A stretch of 64,000 nt of DNA, taken from Nostoc carneum NIES-2107 (lineage in GTDB: Bacteria; Cyanobacteriota; Cyanobacteriia; Cyanobacteriales; Nostocaceae). The DNA lies in the NCBI GenBank assembly GCA_002368155.1, contig AP018180.1:4921007-4985006 (forward strand), in the 5' to 3' direction. Position numbers and translations under genes: made by a program. The notes beneath the pieces are model-generated. The model saw only the letters and a program-made list of their open reading frames with translations, made no database searches and was not told the DNA's origin. This document shows, in pieces, positions 45,434 through 54,498 of this stretch (positions are counted from its first letter, which is position 1; each line of letters starts with the position of its first letter).

Positions 45434-46350
45434 ATGCCCAAGAAGAAATATATCGTGTCTTTGACAGAGACAGAAAGAGATTTCCTAGAAAAATTGACTA
45501 AGAAAGGAAAAACAGCAGCATATAAGATAAATCATGCCAGAATCTTGCTAAAAGCAGATATGAATCATGAAACTGGGGGATGGACAGATAGTCAGATTAG
45601 CGAGTCGTTAGATATTAGCCATGCCACGATAGAGAGAGTAAGACAAAGATTTGTCGAAGAAGGGATGGAAGTAGCCTGAACTCGGCGAGAGCAAAAAAAG
45701 TGTCGTTCCCAAATAATTCATGGAGAAAAAGAAGCTTATCTAATTGCGATAGCTTGTAGTAAAGCTCCCACAGGAAAGAGTAATTGGACGCTGCAAATGC
45801 TGGCAGATAAAATGGTTGAGCTTAACTATGTTGAACAAGAATCTACCGAAACTATCAGAAAAACATTAAAAAAAACGAACTCAAACCGTGGCTGAATGAA
45901 TCTTGGGTAATTCCACCCGAATCAAATGCAGAATTTGTTTACTGTATGGAAGAGGTTTTAGATGTTTACAAACGTCCTTATGATGAAACAAATCCTTGGG
46001 TCTGCTTTGATGAAAGTTGTAAACAGTTAGTTAAAGAAATTCGTGACCCCATTCCAACAGAACCAGGTCAGTTAGAACGTTATGACTATCAATATGAACG
46101 GAATGGAGTAGCCAATCTGTTTATGTTTTTCGAGCCATTAACAGGTTGGAGACACGTCGAGGTTACTGACCAAAGAACCGCCGTTGACTATGCTCATCAA
46201 ATGAAATATTTGGTAGATGAGCGTTATCCCCAAGCGGACAAAATTGGGGTAATTCAAGACCAATTAAATACTCACGCCAAAGCATCTTTATATAAAGCTT
46301 TTGAACCAAAAGAAGCCAAACGGATTTTGGACAAATTGGAATTTTATTGC
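45434..46350 (+). pseudogene. IS630-family transposase relic
   Basis: Starts MPKKKYIVSLTETERDFLEK, has the N-terminal HTH (LDISHATIERVRQRFVEEGM) and continues with the block KSNWTLQMLADKMVELNYVE and the catalytic-domain start VCFDESCKQLVKEIRDPIP. It is broken in three ways. (1) A premature TGA lies at 45677-45679. (2) A run of eight A at 45868-45875 shifts the frame; nine A would restore TLKKNELKPWLNESW. (3) After DKLEF (about 46349) the expected HYTPKHGSWLN / catalytic Asp-Glu end is missing and unrelated sequence follows. Not functional. Confidence 0.85.
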
Positions 46351-46686
46351 CGACGCTACCACTTGAAGAAACCCAGATCGACACTTCGCAAAGATAAAAT
46401 TACCTACCTAATCACATTTGGTCAAATAGCTATTACTCAATTTAGGCAGGGTAGAGGATTGCGTTCACCTAGCCAAGCAGATATTCAAACGCTATGGAAA
46501 ATTATTGAACAGATGAACACACCTACTAGTGAGCAGAAAGGACTTGTTAACTTCTCACTTGAAGATGATAAAAGAATGGAAGTACAGGACGGACAAGACC
46601 AAGAGGAATTGTTGAGACTTGGTACTGTGCATATCTTGCTTGAAAAGGCTTATAAGTTGTTAACTGGCGAGGTAGAGGATGTATAG
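46350..46686 (+). pseudogene. Foreign 3' gene fragment fused in frame to the IS630 relic
   Basis: About 112 residues (YCRRYHLKKPRSTLRKDKIT ... LLEKAYKLLTGEVEDV) read in the same frame as the upstream IS630 segment, giving a chimeric 246-codon open frame from 45946. The tail is hydrophilic and helical, not part of any transposase I know. It looks like the 3' end of a plasmid or integrative-element gene truncated by the IS insertion. A terminator follows at 46743-46766. Confidence 0.55.
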
Positions 46687-46687
46687 A

Positions 46688-46717
46688 AATTTGTTACACA
46701 AATTTGTGTAACAAATT
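46688..46717. repeat. Perfect 30-bp palindrome
   Basis: Arm AATTTGTTACACAAA (46688-46702) is followed without spacer by its exact reverse complement (46703-46717), starting 2 bp after the stop of the chimeric frame and 97 bp from the integrase stop. It could be a terminator component, a recombinase site or a regulatory operator. Confidence 0.8.
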
Positions 46718-46742
46718 CTAGAAAACAGTTCTAGAGACATAA

Positions 46743-46766
46743 AAAGGGAGTATTTCTACTCCCTTT
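46743..46766. terminator. Bidirectional terminator between island genes
   Basis: AAAGGGAGTA / TACTCCCTTT, a 10-bp stem with a 4-nt loop. It lies between the convergent chimeric frame and the integrase gene; A- and T-tracts at the base suit both directions. Confidence 0.8.
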
Positions 46767-46813
46767 AGTTAATTATGATAGTGAGTAATGCTAGCTTTGC
46801 TTATTTTTCTCAG

Positions 46814-48007
46814 CTAAAACTCTGGAACAAACAAATCTCTTTTATTACCTGCATAGTGTTTATAAATTATCTCAGGAGAATTGCCAACTAATCGAGCAAC
46901 GTCTTTGGCATCTAATCCATTTTCTAGCGCTACAGTAATAAAAGTGTGTCTAGTTTGATAAGGTTTTCTATATTCAATACCTAACCCATCTAAAACAACT
47001 TTCCATGTTCGTTTTCTAAAATTGTCAGTATCAATGTATGTTTTTTCTTGAGGACTAGGGAACAAAATATCATCATTATTTTTACCTTCACATAATTTTT
47101 CAAGTATAGGTTTTAGTTTTTGATTAACAAGAAATCTCCTTTTCTCTTGAGTTTTTAATCCTGATTTTTTAGCCAATCCGTTCTCTGTTAACACAACCGC
47201 GCAATCAAATGTTACATATCTAAAGTCGCTAGAAACATTTTTTCTCTCAAGTGCAATAGCTTCTGAAGGTCTACAGCCAGTTAAGAACAAAAACTCTACA
47301 TAGTCAGCATAACAAGAATGCTTAACTCTAGAATATTTAGAACAAAATTGATTACTCCTAAATGCTTCAATTATTAAATCTCTTTCATGCACACTAAAGG
47401 GGTTTATCTCGCCATCATCATTTTTTTGAGATTTAGGAATTGTGATTTTACTAGACATCCCATGAAAAGGGTTATTAGTAATAATTTGTGAATCAATTGC
47501 CCAATCACAACAAGCGCTCAAACGAACAATAAATCTTCTAGCTGATTCTGGAGGAATATTACTTAAAACCCAATCTCTAATTTCAACTGCTTTCTCTAAA
47601 TCATGAGTGGGCAATTTACGCACATAGTTACTAAAAGTTCTCCATTGAAACCTCATTGTGCTGGGTGATGAGGTTTTTCTTTTATGTTCTATAAACTTTT
47701 CCCAAATATCATGAAGACTAACAGAGTATTCTGGTTGCTCTGTTTCTGCTAATCGAAAGGACTCAGGACGGTATTTATTTAATGTGTAGTCAAAAGTTCC
47801 AGGAACAAGAATATTAGCTTGAATGTCCCTCTCTATCTCTTTAGCCTTAGCTTCTGCTATCTGTCGGTTCCCTGGCGTGTCATCTAGTCCAAGTGTTAAG
47901 TATTTTTGCTTTCCATTAAATAATTGCCGGGGTAACGACAACCGTAAGCGCTTGCGGAAACTTTCAACTACGACGGAACCTTTAGTATTGCGTTTTCCTG
48001 ATTGCAT
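46814..48007 (-). CDS. Tyrosine recombinase (site-specific integrase)
   Basis: 397 aa. Full-length phage/ICE-type integrase: arm-binding N-terminus (SFRKRLRLSLPRQLFNGKQK), core-binding domain (about 100-190) and catalytic domain with Arg in FLFLTGCRPSEAIALE, Lys in the KKSGLKTQEKRR region, YQTRHTFITVALENGL, and the nucleophile in IYKHYAGN. The usual His of HxxR is a Tyr, a variant I recall in cyanobacterial integrases. The gene lies immediately downstream of tRNA-Arg and points away from it, as integrases do in elements inserted in a tRNA 3' end. Confidence 0.92.
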   Translation of the reverse strand: MQSGKRNTKGSVVVESFRKRLRLSLPRQLFNGKQKYLTLGLDDTPGNRQIAEAKAKEIERDIQANILVPGTFDYTLNKYRPESFRLAETEQPEYSVSLHDIWEKFIEHKRKTSSPSTMRFQWRTFSNYVRKLPTHDLEKAVEIRDWVLSNIPPESARRFIVRLSACCDWAIDSQIITNNPFHGMSSKITIPKSQKNDDGEINPFSVHERDLIIEAFRSNQFCSKYSRVKHSCYADYVEFLFLTGCRPSEAIALERKNVSSDFRYVTFDCAVVLTENGLAKKSGLKTQEKRRFLVNQKLKPILEKLCEGKNNDDILFPSPQEKTYIDTDNFRKRTWKVVLDGLGIEYRKPYQTRHTFITVALENGLDAKDVARLVGNSPEIIYKHYAGNKRDLFVPEF

Positions 48008-48134
48008 AATGAATATCTTAGACGCTCAGTCTAACATACCATATTTGTGATAGTCATTTGATAGTCAATTTGGGTTGTTTGACAAATGCTAGACAGTGCT
48101 TATGTACTATATTTCAGCAAATAGGACAAAAAAT

Positions 48135-48175
48135 AAATCCCTAAAACCTTTATCATTCATAGGTTTCAGGGATTT
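48135..48175. terminator. Hairpin between integrase and tRNA-Arg
   Basis: AAATCCCT (48135-48142) pairs with AGGGATTT (48168-48175), with AAACCT/AGGTTT extending the stem. Likely terminates the tRNA transcript. Confidence 0.65.
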
Positions 48176-48184
48176 AGGTGGGTA

Positions 48185-48258
48185 CGGGACTGGTGCGTCT
48201 CGAACGCACGACCTAGCGCTTAGGAGGCGCTCGCTCTATCCAACTGAGCTACAGCCCC
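48185..48258 (-). tRNA. tRNA-Arg (CCT)
   Basis: 74 nt on the minus strand. Acceptor GGGGCTG pairs with CAGTCCC (one G-U), the anticodon loop CTCCTAA gives CCU, which reads AGG. The T-arm has GTTCGAGAC and the discriminator is G. CCA is not encoded. Likely the historical attachment site for the adjacent integrase. Confidence 0.96.
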
Positions 48259-48291
48259 AATGACGAAGCATTTATTATGATAGCAGTAGTT

Positions 48292-49431
<1,140 letters not shown>

Positions 49432-49603
49432 CTATTGACTAGTCTGACTGAGTGATAGCGATTGCTATGGCTGTATCAGGGTTATCACTAGATATTAATG
49501 ACAAATTTATACCAAGATGATGATGTATTTAGCTAAAACCCAAGAAATTTGTAGAAATAGTTAGCATAGATGTATATGGTTAACTTTTTCTTCGGTTTAC
49601 CCG

Positions 49604-50239
49604 ATGTCTAACGACAAGCAGCGAGATCATCTACACCTCGATATTAATAATCCTTTTGAAATTTTGGGGCTGAAACCTGGTGCATCACAAGCACAGGTAA
49701 AACAAGCTTACCGTCAGTTAGTAAAAACTTGGCATCCCGATCGCTTTGGGGATGAAAAACAGAAACAGGAAGCAGAGGAAAAAATTAAACAAATCAATGC
49801 GGCTTATAACCTGATCAAGTCTGAACGGCTAGCTACGACTGTTGAACAGCCAGCTGCGCCAAAAAAATCTCCTCAAGTATCTTCTGTCAATAACTGGAAT
49901 GCGGAAACCTTCTACAATTTGGGAGTAGAGAATGCCAGTCAAGGGCGATATGAAGAAGCGATCGCAGATTTTACACGCGCAATTCGCCTTAATCCTCGCT
50001 ATATTCAGGCCTACAAGTATCGTGGATTAGTTTGCTCTCAATTAGGATTTGAGTATAGAGCGACTTCAGATTTAAATAAAGCCGCGCAGCTAGAATTAGA
50101 TCTGAGGATGCCTAAAACTAATTACAAATCAGAATACTCAAGATGGTCAACACCATATAGGCAAACAGCAAAATCTCAACCACTAGTAAAAAGATGGTGT
50201 CAAAAAATTAGAAGCTTATTTAATTTTAATTGGGGTTAG
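49604..50239 (+). CDS. J-domain (DnaJ-like) protein with TPR repeats
   Basis: 211 aa. J domain at about 15-66: NPFEILGLKPGASQAQVKQA, HPDRFGDEKQKQEAEEKIKQ (HPD motif) and INAAYNLIK. Then a linker and two TPR units (WNAETFYNLGVENASQGRYE, EAIADFTRAIRLNPRYIQAY). No zinc-finger or DnaJ C-terminal domain, so a type III co-chaperone that recruits DnaK to a client bound by the TPRs. The C-terminal 35 residues are basic. Convergent with the adenylate cyclase. Confidence 0.9.
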   Translation: MSNDKQRDHLHLDINNPFEILGLKPGASQAQVKQAYRQLVKTWHPDRFGDEKQKQEAEEKIKQINAAYNLIKSERLATTVEQPAAPKKSPQVSSVNNWNAETFYNLGVENASQGRYEEAIADFTRAIRLNPRYIQAYKYRGLVCSQLGFEYRATSDLNKAAQLELDLRMPKTNYKSEYSRWSTPYRQTAKSQPLVKRWCQKIRSLFNFNWG

Positions 50240-50261
50240 AAATTGATAATTTTTTAACTTT

Positions 50262-52544
50262 TTATATTTTCTGTTGCTCTGATTTATTACTACTAGATTC
50301 CGATTTAAGCCGATTGTCAAATACTTCTTTTGGCTTGGGAGGCATGGCTGTAAAACGAATCAGAAAATAACTGTCATCATCAGGAGCTTTTTTCAACACC
50401 TTGGCATAGACATCGCCTTCACCAGGAGCAATTTCTGGTGCGTTTAATAATCTCATTTTCAGATTAGTTAAAGAATCCAGCGAATTAGGCGATCGCAATA
50501 TCGCACCATGCTCGGATAATTTAACAATTTCGCCCTTAAATATGGTGCCTACTGCGTGTTTCCCTTCCAAAATTGTATATTCTACAGGAATTTCTTCAGA
50601 CAAATTCAGCATATTGTCATCAGATTTCGGCAAGTAAAGATTGTACTTACCACCAATGCCGCCAATGTCATAAATTGTAATCGGAGCTTTAATTCCTTTA
50701 GGTTCTACCCGTAATTGTCCGTCAATTCTAATGTTAATATAGGGGTCGGTATTGGCATCTTTCAAAGTTTCTTCGGAAATCAAAATTTGACCACCAACTG
50801 TATAAGACTCAATCCGAGAAGTTAAGTTAACATGGCTGCCAACAACTGAATATTTAGCACGCTTTTGAGAGCCAACATTACCTGCAACAACTTCACCTGT
50901 ATGAATCCCAATTCCCATTTCGATAATTGGTAAATTCATTTGTTGATTATGTTCATTGACAGGTTTCATTGCTAATTGCATAGCGATCGCACAAGCAATT
51001 GCTCTTTGGGAATCATCTTCGCGACTCACAGGCGCACCAAACATGACAAAGATACCATCACCAATAAATTCATTAATCGTACCGTTGTAATGGTTAATGA
51101 CATCTGCCATTGCTCCCAAATAAACATTGAGAATTGCTACTACTTGTTCGGGTGGTAATCGTTCAGAAACAGCAGAAAATCCTCTTAAGTCAGACATTAA
51201 GACGGTGACTTTTTTCCGTTCTCCTCCTAGCTTAAGACCTGAAGGAGTTTCTAATAAATTAGCAACTACTTCATCTGTGACGTAGCGACCAAAGGTACGG
51301 CGCATTTCCGCAGCACTGCGCGCAATATACTGAGTGACTGCGATCGCAGATCCAGTTAAAGCAAATAGAGGCGGTACAATAGGAATCCACCAAGCAAAAA
51401 GAAAAGCTACATAACTCCCACCAACTAAACAACCAGTTGCTAATACAATACTGCTAGTAGTATTAGTCAGTGAAAATTTCTTGTTTTCATGAATGACATG
51501 TCGATGTTGCCAACACAAAGTTGCACCAACTATCGACCAGAATAAAATCCACAACCATTCTATGGGTTCAGCTAATGTCTTCATTTGTGGGCGACTTTCC
51601 AAAGCTGAACTCAAAATTTGACTAATTAGATTGGCATGAATTGCAACACCAGCCATTCGTACAGGTGCACCAATCAATTTACTACTATATGGTGTCCAAA
51701 ATAGATCATTCAAACTCTCAGCTGTAGCACCAACTAAAACAATTTTTCCTCGCATCAAATCTGGTAAAGTCCGGTTCTCTAAAACATCATTGATAGATAC
51801 CCTTGTGAACCGATCAATTCCCCCTCGGTAGTTTAAAATAATTTGGTAGCTGTTATCATCCGCTCGTAAATAACCACCATCATTACTTTCAAAATTAGGA
51901 AAAACACCTTTACCTAACTGCAAATAGTTAGGATTATTTTGTGCTGGTTTTTCAGTAATTCCTTGTGGTTGCAAATATAATAAGGCTAATTTTAAGCCAA
52001 AACTTTCCAGATTGTTGCCATCAGGCAAACCTGCATACAGTAAAGCTCGGCGTATCCTACCATCTTTATCTAACGGAAAGTCATTCGCTCCTACTTGATT
52101 GAGTTTTTTTAGTTCTGGAGGTGCTTTAACTGCAGAACTATCAGATGTATTAGATAATTTTTCTACTCCTATCAAGTTAGGGGTAGTTTTAAATATATTT
52201 ACTAAGTTTTGATGCCCAGGATTTAAAGGTAAATCTCGATAAATATCAAGACCGATGGCTAGAGGTTTTTGCTGCTTAATATTATTTATAACTTGAGCAA
52301 GTACGTTATCATTTATCGGCCATCCTTTTAATTTCCTGATGTCTGATTCATTAATCTCAACTATGATAATGCGTTCATCAACAGGCTGTTGTGGACGTAA
52401 CAGAAAAAACTGATCTAGTGCGGTCAACTCTAAGAATTCCAGCAATCCCATAAACCGCAGGATAATCACAATAACTGTCACATTAGGCACTGCTAGCAAA
52501 ACTCCGCGCCATTGCCATAATAGCTGTTTTAGCTTGGCCCGCAT
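50262..52544 (-). CDS. CHASE2-domain class III adenylate cyclase with C-terminal PilZ-like domain
   Basis: 760 aa. Synthesises cAMP (inferred). N-terminal helix, extracytoplasmic CHASE2 (FFLLRPQQPVDERIIIVEIN, PLAIGLDIYRDLP), three helices (about 330-420), then the class III catalytic domain (about 440-630): metal-binding Asp452 (VLMSDLRGFS) and Asp496 (GDGIFVMFG), plus GIGIHTGEVVAGNVGS. The last ~110 residues (GTIFKGEIVKLSEHGAILRS, FLIRFTAMP) have a PilZ-like beta-barrel pattern, an unusual extension. CHASE2-cyclases are known in Anabaena. The PilZ call is weaker than the cyclase call. Confidence 0.9.
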   Translation of the reverse strand: MRAKLKQLLWQWRGVLLAVPNVTVIVIILRFMGLLEFLELTALDQFFLLRPQQPVDERIIIVEINESDIRKLKGWPINDNVLAQVINNIKQQKPLAIGLDIYRDLPLNPGHQNLVNIFKTTPNLIGVEKLSNTSDSSAVKAPPELKKLNQVGANDFPLDKDGRIRRALLYAGLPDGNNLESFGLKLALLYLQPQGITEKPAQNNPNYLQLGKGVFPNFESNDGGYLRADDNSYQIILNYRGGIDRFTRVSINDVLENRTLPDLMRGKIVLVGATAESLNDLFWTPYSSKLIGAPVRMAGVAIHANLISQILSSALESRPQMKTLAEPIEWLWILFWSIVGATLCWQHRHVIHENKKFSLTNTTSSIVLATGCLVGGSYVAFLFAWWIPIVPPLFALTGSAIAVTQYIARSAAEMRRTFGRYVTDEVVANLLETPSGLKLGGERKKVTVLMSDLRGFSAVSERLPPEQVVAILNVYLGAMADVINHYNGTINEFIGDGIFVMFGAPVSREDDSQRAIACAIAMQLAMKPVNEHNQQMNLPIIEMGIGIHTGEVVAGNVGSQKRAKYSVVGSHVNLTSRIESYTVGGQILISEETLKDANTDPYINIRIDGQLRVEPKGIKAPITIYDIGGIGGKYNLYLPKSDDNMLNLSEEIPVEYTILEGKHAVGTIFKGEIVKLSEHGAILRSPNSLDSLTNLKMRLLNAPEIAPGEGDVYAKVLKKAPDDDSYFLIRFTAMPPKPKEVFDNRLKSESSSNKSEQQKI

Positions 52545-53068
52545 ACTCTATAAATCCTAAGTTACGAGTTTAAAATATTATTTGCCAATCAAGACCGAGA
52601 AATTATTGACTACTGTCAAAGGTAAATAAAATAATACTGACAAAACTTGAGAACAATATTTTGCATCAAAAAATAGTTCGATTAAGCAAATGTTGCATCT
52701 TCTGTTTTGTTTCTTTGCAAAGCTTATTAAACACCGATTCTGTTTTCAACTGTTTAAACCATATTAATGTTAAGTCACAGCAGTGCTGTGCCTGTAGAGC
52801 TTGGTCTATGTATTTGAAAATACACGTATATTATTTTACTATAACGCAAAGTATCTTCCATGAGTGAGTACAGCATTAGTGAGCAAGATGCTTGCTCGAT
52901 AAGAGTTAGATGATTAATCTTTTAGCTCTTGTACTTAACAATTTGTTGTAATTATATAAACATGTGGATAAGGGTTGAGCAATGCTAAACCCCTACGAAA
53001 AATCTATAATTTATCAGGATTTGCGTGAATTGGAAGTTCAAATAATACTTAGACAGCCAACAATATTT
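52545..53068. other. Intergenic region, no gene supported
   Basis: 524 bp between the cyclase start and the narM 3' end. AT-rich; a frame of 68 codons at 52661-52867 is Cys/Phe-rich with no Shine-Dalgarno and is judged spurious. A short AGCAGTGCTGTGCC stem near 52780 resembles the tsaB terminator core. Confidence 0.45.
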
Positions 53069-53530
53069 TTAAGCGAGATTAAATTCTGCCACTGCTTTAG
53101 GAAAGTTTTTATTTTCATGTCCAGAACGGCTGAGTTTAATGAGAGCAAAACGCTCTAAAGGTGTTAAGGATTCCCACTGTGTTTTTGTTAGTGTGATACC
53201 GATTTCCTGAGCTTGTTCTTGAACACTAGCAGGTAAATTAGTAGAATCCATCCAAGCTGGATGAGATTCAATTGGTAGTTTTGCAGGTGGCGTACCTGTA
53301 CGGGTTAAAATCAACTGTTCAAGATATTGGCTATAAGATTGGATTTCCGCTTCAGTATTACAAGGTAATTCAACTAAAGCTTCACGTTCAGTTTGAGACA
53401 TCTGATTCCAATCAGATAATTTCAGCTTAATACCACAAGTATCTAGGTTGTAGCGCACTTGCATAGGTATACAACGCAGGGATGTCACAAAATCTGCTTC
53501 AAATTCAAAAAAAATTTTGTTATTTGTCAT
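53069..53530 (-). CDS. narM: Nitrate reductase-associated protein NarM
   Basis: 153 aa, small, no membrane segment. Matches cyanobacterial NarM, reported as required for activity of the ferredoxin nitrate reductase NarB: FFEFEADFVTSLRCIPMQVR, YNLDTCGIKLKLSDWNQMSQ, and later a repeat-like LTKTQWESLTPLERFALIKL. Two cysteines (C19 and C31). Located downstream of narB with psiE between, on the same strand. The ATG is embedded in STRR sequence (CAAATGACAAATAAC units, 53521-53570), so its first residues MTNNK are repeat-encoded. No conventional Shine-Dalgarno. Confidence 0.92.
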   Translation of the reverse strand: MTNNKIFFEFEADFVTSLRCIPMQVRYNLDTCGIKLKLSDWNQMSQTEREALVELPCNTEAEIQSYSQYLEQLILTRTGTPPAKLPIESHPAWMDSTNLPASVQEQAQEIGITLTKTQWESLTPLERFALIKLSRSGHENKNFPKAVAEFNLA

Positions 53531-53572
53531 TTGTTATTTGTCATTTGTCATTTGGTGTTTGGTGTTTGGTAA
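53521..53572. repeat. STRR block over the narM start
   Basis: TTGTCAT/TTGTTAT heptamers then TTGGTGT units; these overlap the first codons of narM. Confidence 0.75.
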
Positions 53573-53657
53573 GATTTAAAAGCAAAAATTCAAGGCTATT
53601 TCTGCCTTGATGCCTTTTGCCAATACCCAATTACAAATCATCAATTATGATGGATTT

Positions 53658-54218
53658 TTAATTAGGCCCCCGTGAATTACTAAAGCGAATTATTAAATAA
53701 CTAATTGATAGTGCTAAAACTGCAACTCCTAAACCAATGATATCAATTCCTGTTACTTTTTCTAGGTCAAGGATGATAATTTTTCTGGCGACAGCTATTA
53801 ACGAGGTAACAATAACTAATTCTACTTGAACAACATGCTTCCTGAGATAGGCAGTAATATTTTCTAAAATTTCTAAAGCTATTAAAACATTTAAAAATAA
53901 TCCAAATATTTTAAATAAAGTTGTGTTAAATTTCCCATAGGGTGCCGAAAATAACTCTTTCAGCAGAAACACTGCTAAATCCCAGATAGCAGCCAAAATA
54001 ACCACTACCATAAATAAAGATAGTACTTTAGAAACTAGCACTTCAATGTTTTCAATGAAGTGCATAAACTTCTCATCCTGCATCTTCTCTGGTTTGGGAT
54101 TGCGGATTTTTGATTTGCGATTCTGAAAAATTGATTGATAATCATATTTAGCAATCCATTTCTCGTAATCCTTTTTCAAGTTTGTAGTATCTAATACTTG
54201 TTTGAGAATTTTTTTCAT
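53658..54218 (-). CDS. PsiE-family (phosphate-starvation-inducible) membrane protein
   Basis: 186 aa with four hydrophobic helices (about 61-81, 99-117, 133-150, 157-178), ending LIIRFSNSRGPN. PsiE-like proteins are small inner-membrane proteins of unknown role. About residues 30-45 (QSIFQNRKSKIRNPKPEKM) are encoded by a typical Nostoc spacer repeat (TTGCGGATTTTTGATTTGCG at 54099-54118), apparently inserted in frame. AGGG lies 8 nt before ATG 54218; ATG 54083 is an alternative after the repeat. Located between narB and narM, which is unusual for a nitrate cluster. Confidence 0.78.
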   Translation of the reverse strand: MKKILKQVLDTTNLKKDYEKWIAKYDYQSIFQNRKSKIRNPKPEKMQDEKFMHFIENIEVLVSKVLSLFMVVVILAAIWDLAVFLLKELFSAPYGKFNTTLFKIFGLFLNVLIALEILENITAYLRKHVVQVELVIVTSLIAVARKIIILDLEKVTGIDIIGLGVAVLALSISYLIIRFSNSRGPN

Positions 54219-54498
54219 CTACTACACCCTATTTGTCAATTTACTTTTGAAGCTGCTTAATATTAGGTAGTTGATGTTATAAAACAACTACAAGTTTTGA
54301 TAAAATATTCAGCATTTATTGGCATATATTGGCAGTTAATGACTTTTATCCCCAGCGTATTAGTCCCAAGTTAAAAGTCAAAATATAAAATAAAAATCCT
54401 ATAGATAAATCTACAGGATTAGAAAAAATAATCATAACTATTGACTATTAACTATGGGTTAAATTATCAACTTACCGTTTAGTTATCTATTTAGCAGC

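Noticed and set aside
45868-45875. Programmed frameshift (run of 8 A) in the IS630 transposase
   Set aside because: Plausible in itself, but the in-frame TGA at 45677-45679 and the lost 3' half make the element dead regardless.
48185-48258. attR copy of the tRNA-Arg 3' end near 44-46 kb
   Set aside because: I compared the tRNA 3' portion with the left side of the island by eye and found no duplicate.
52661-52867. 68-codon plus-strand frame between cyclase and narM
   Set aside because: Cys/Phe-rich translation with no domain and a TTG start without ribosome-binding site.
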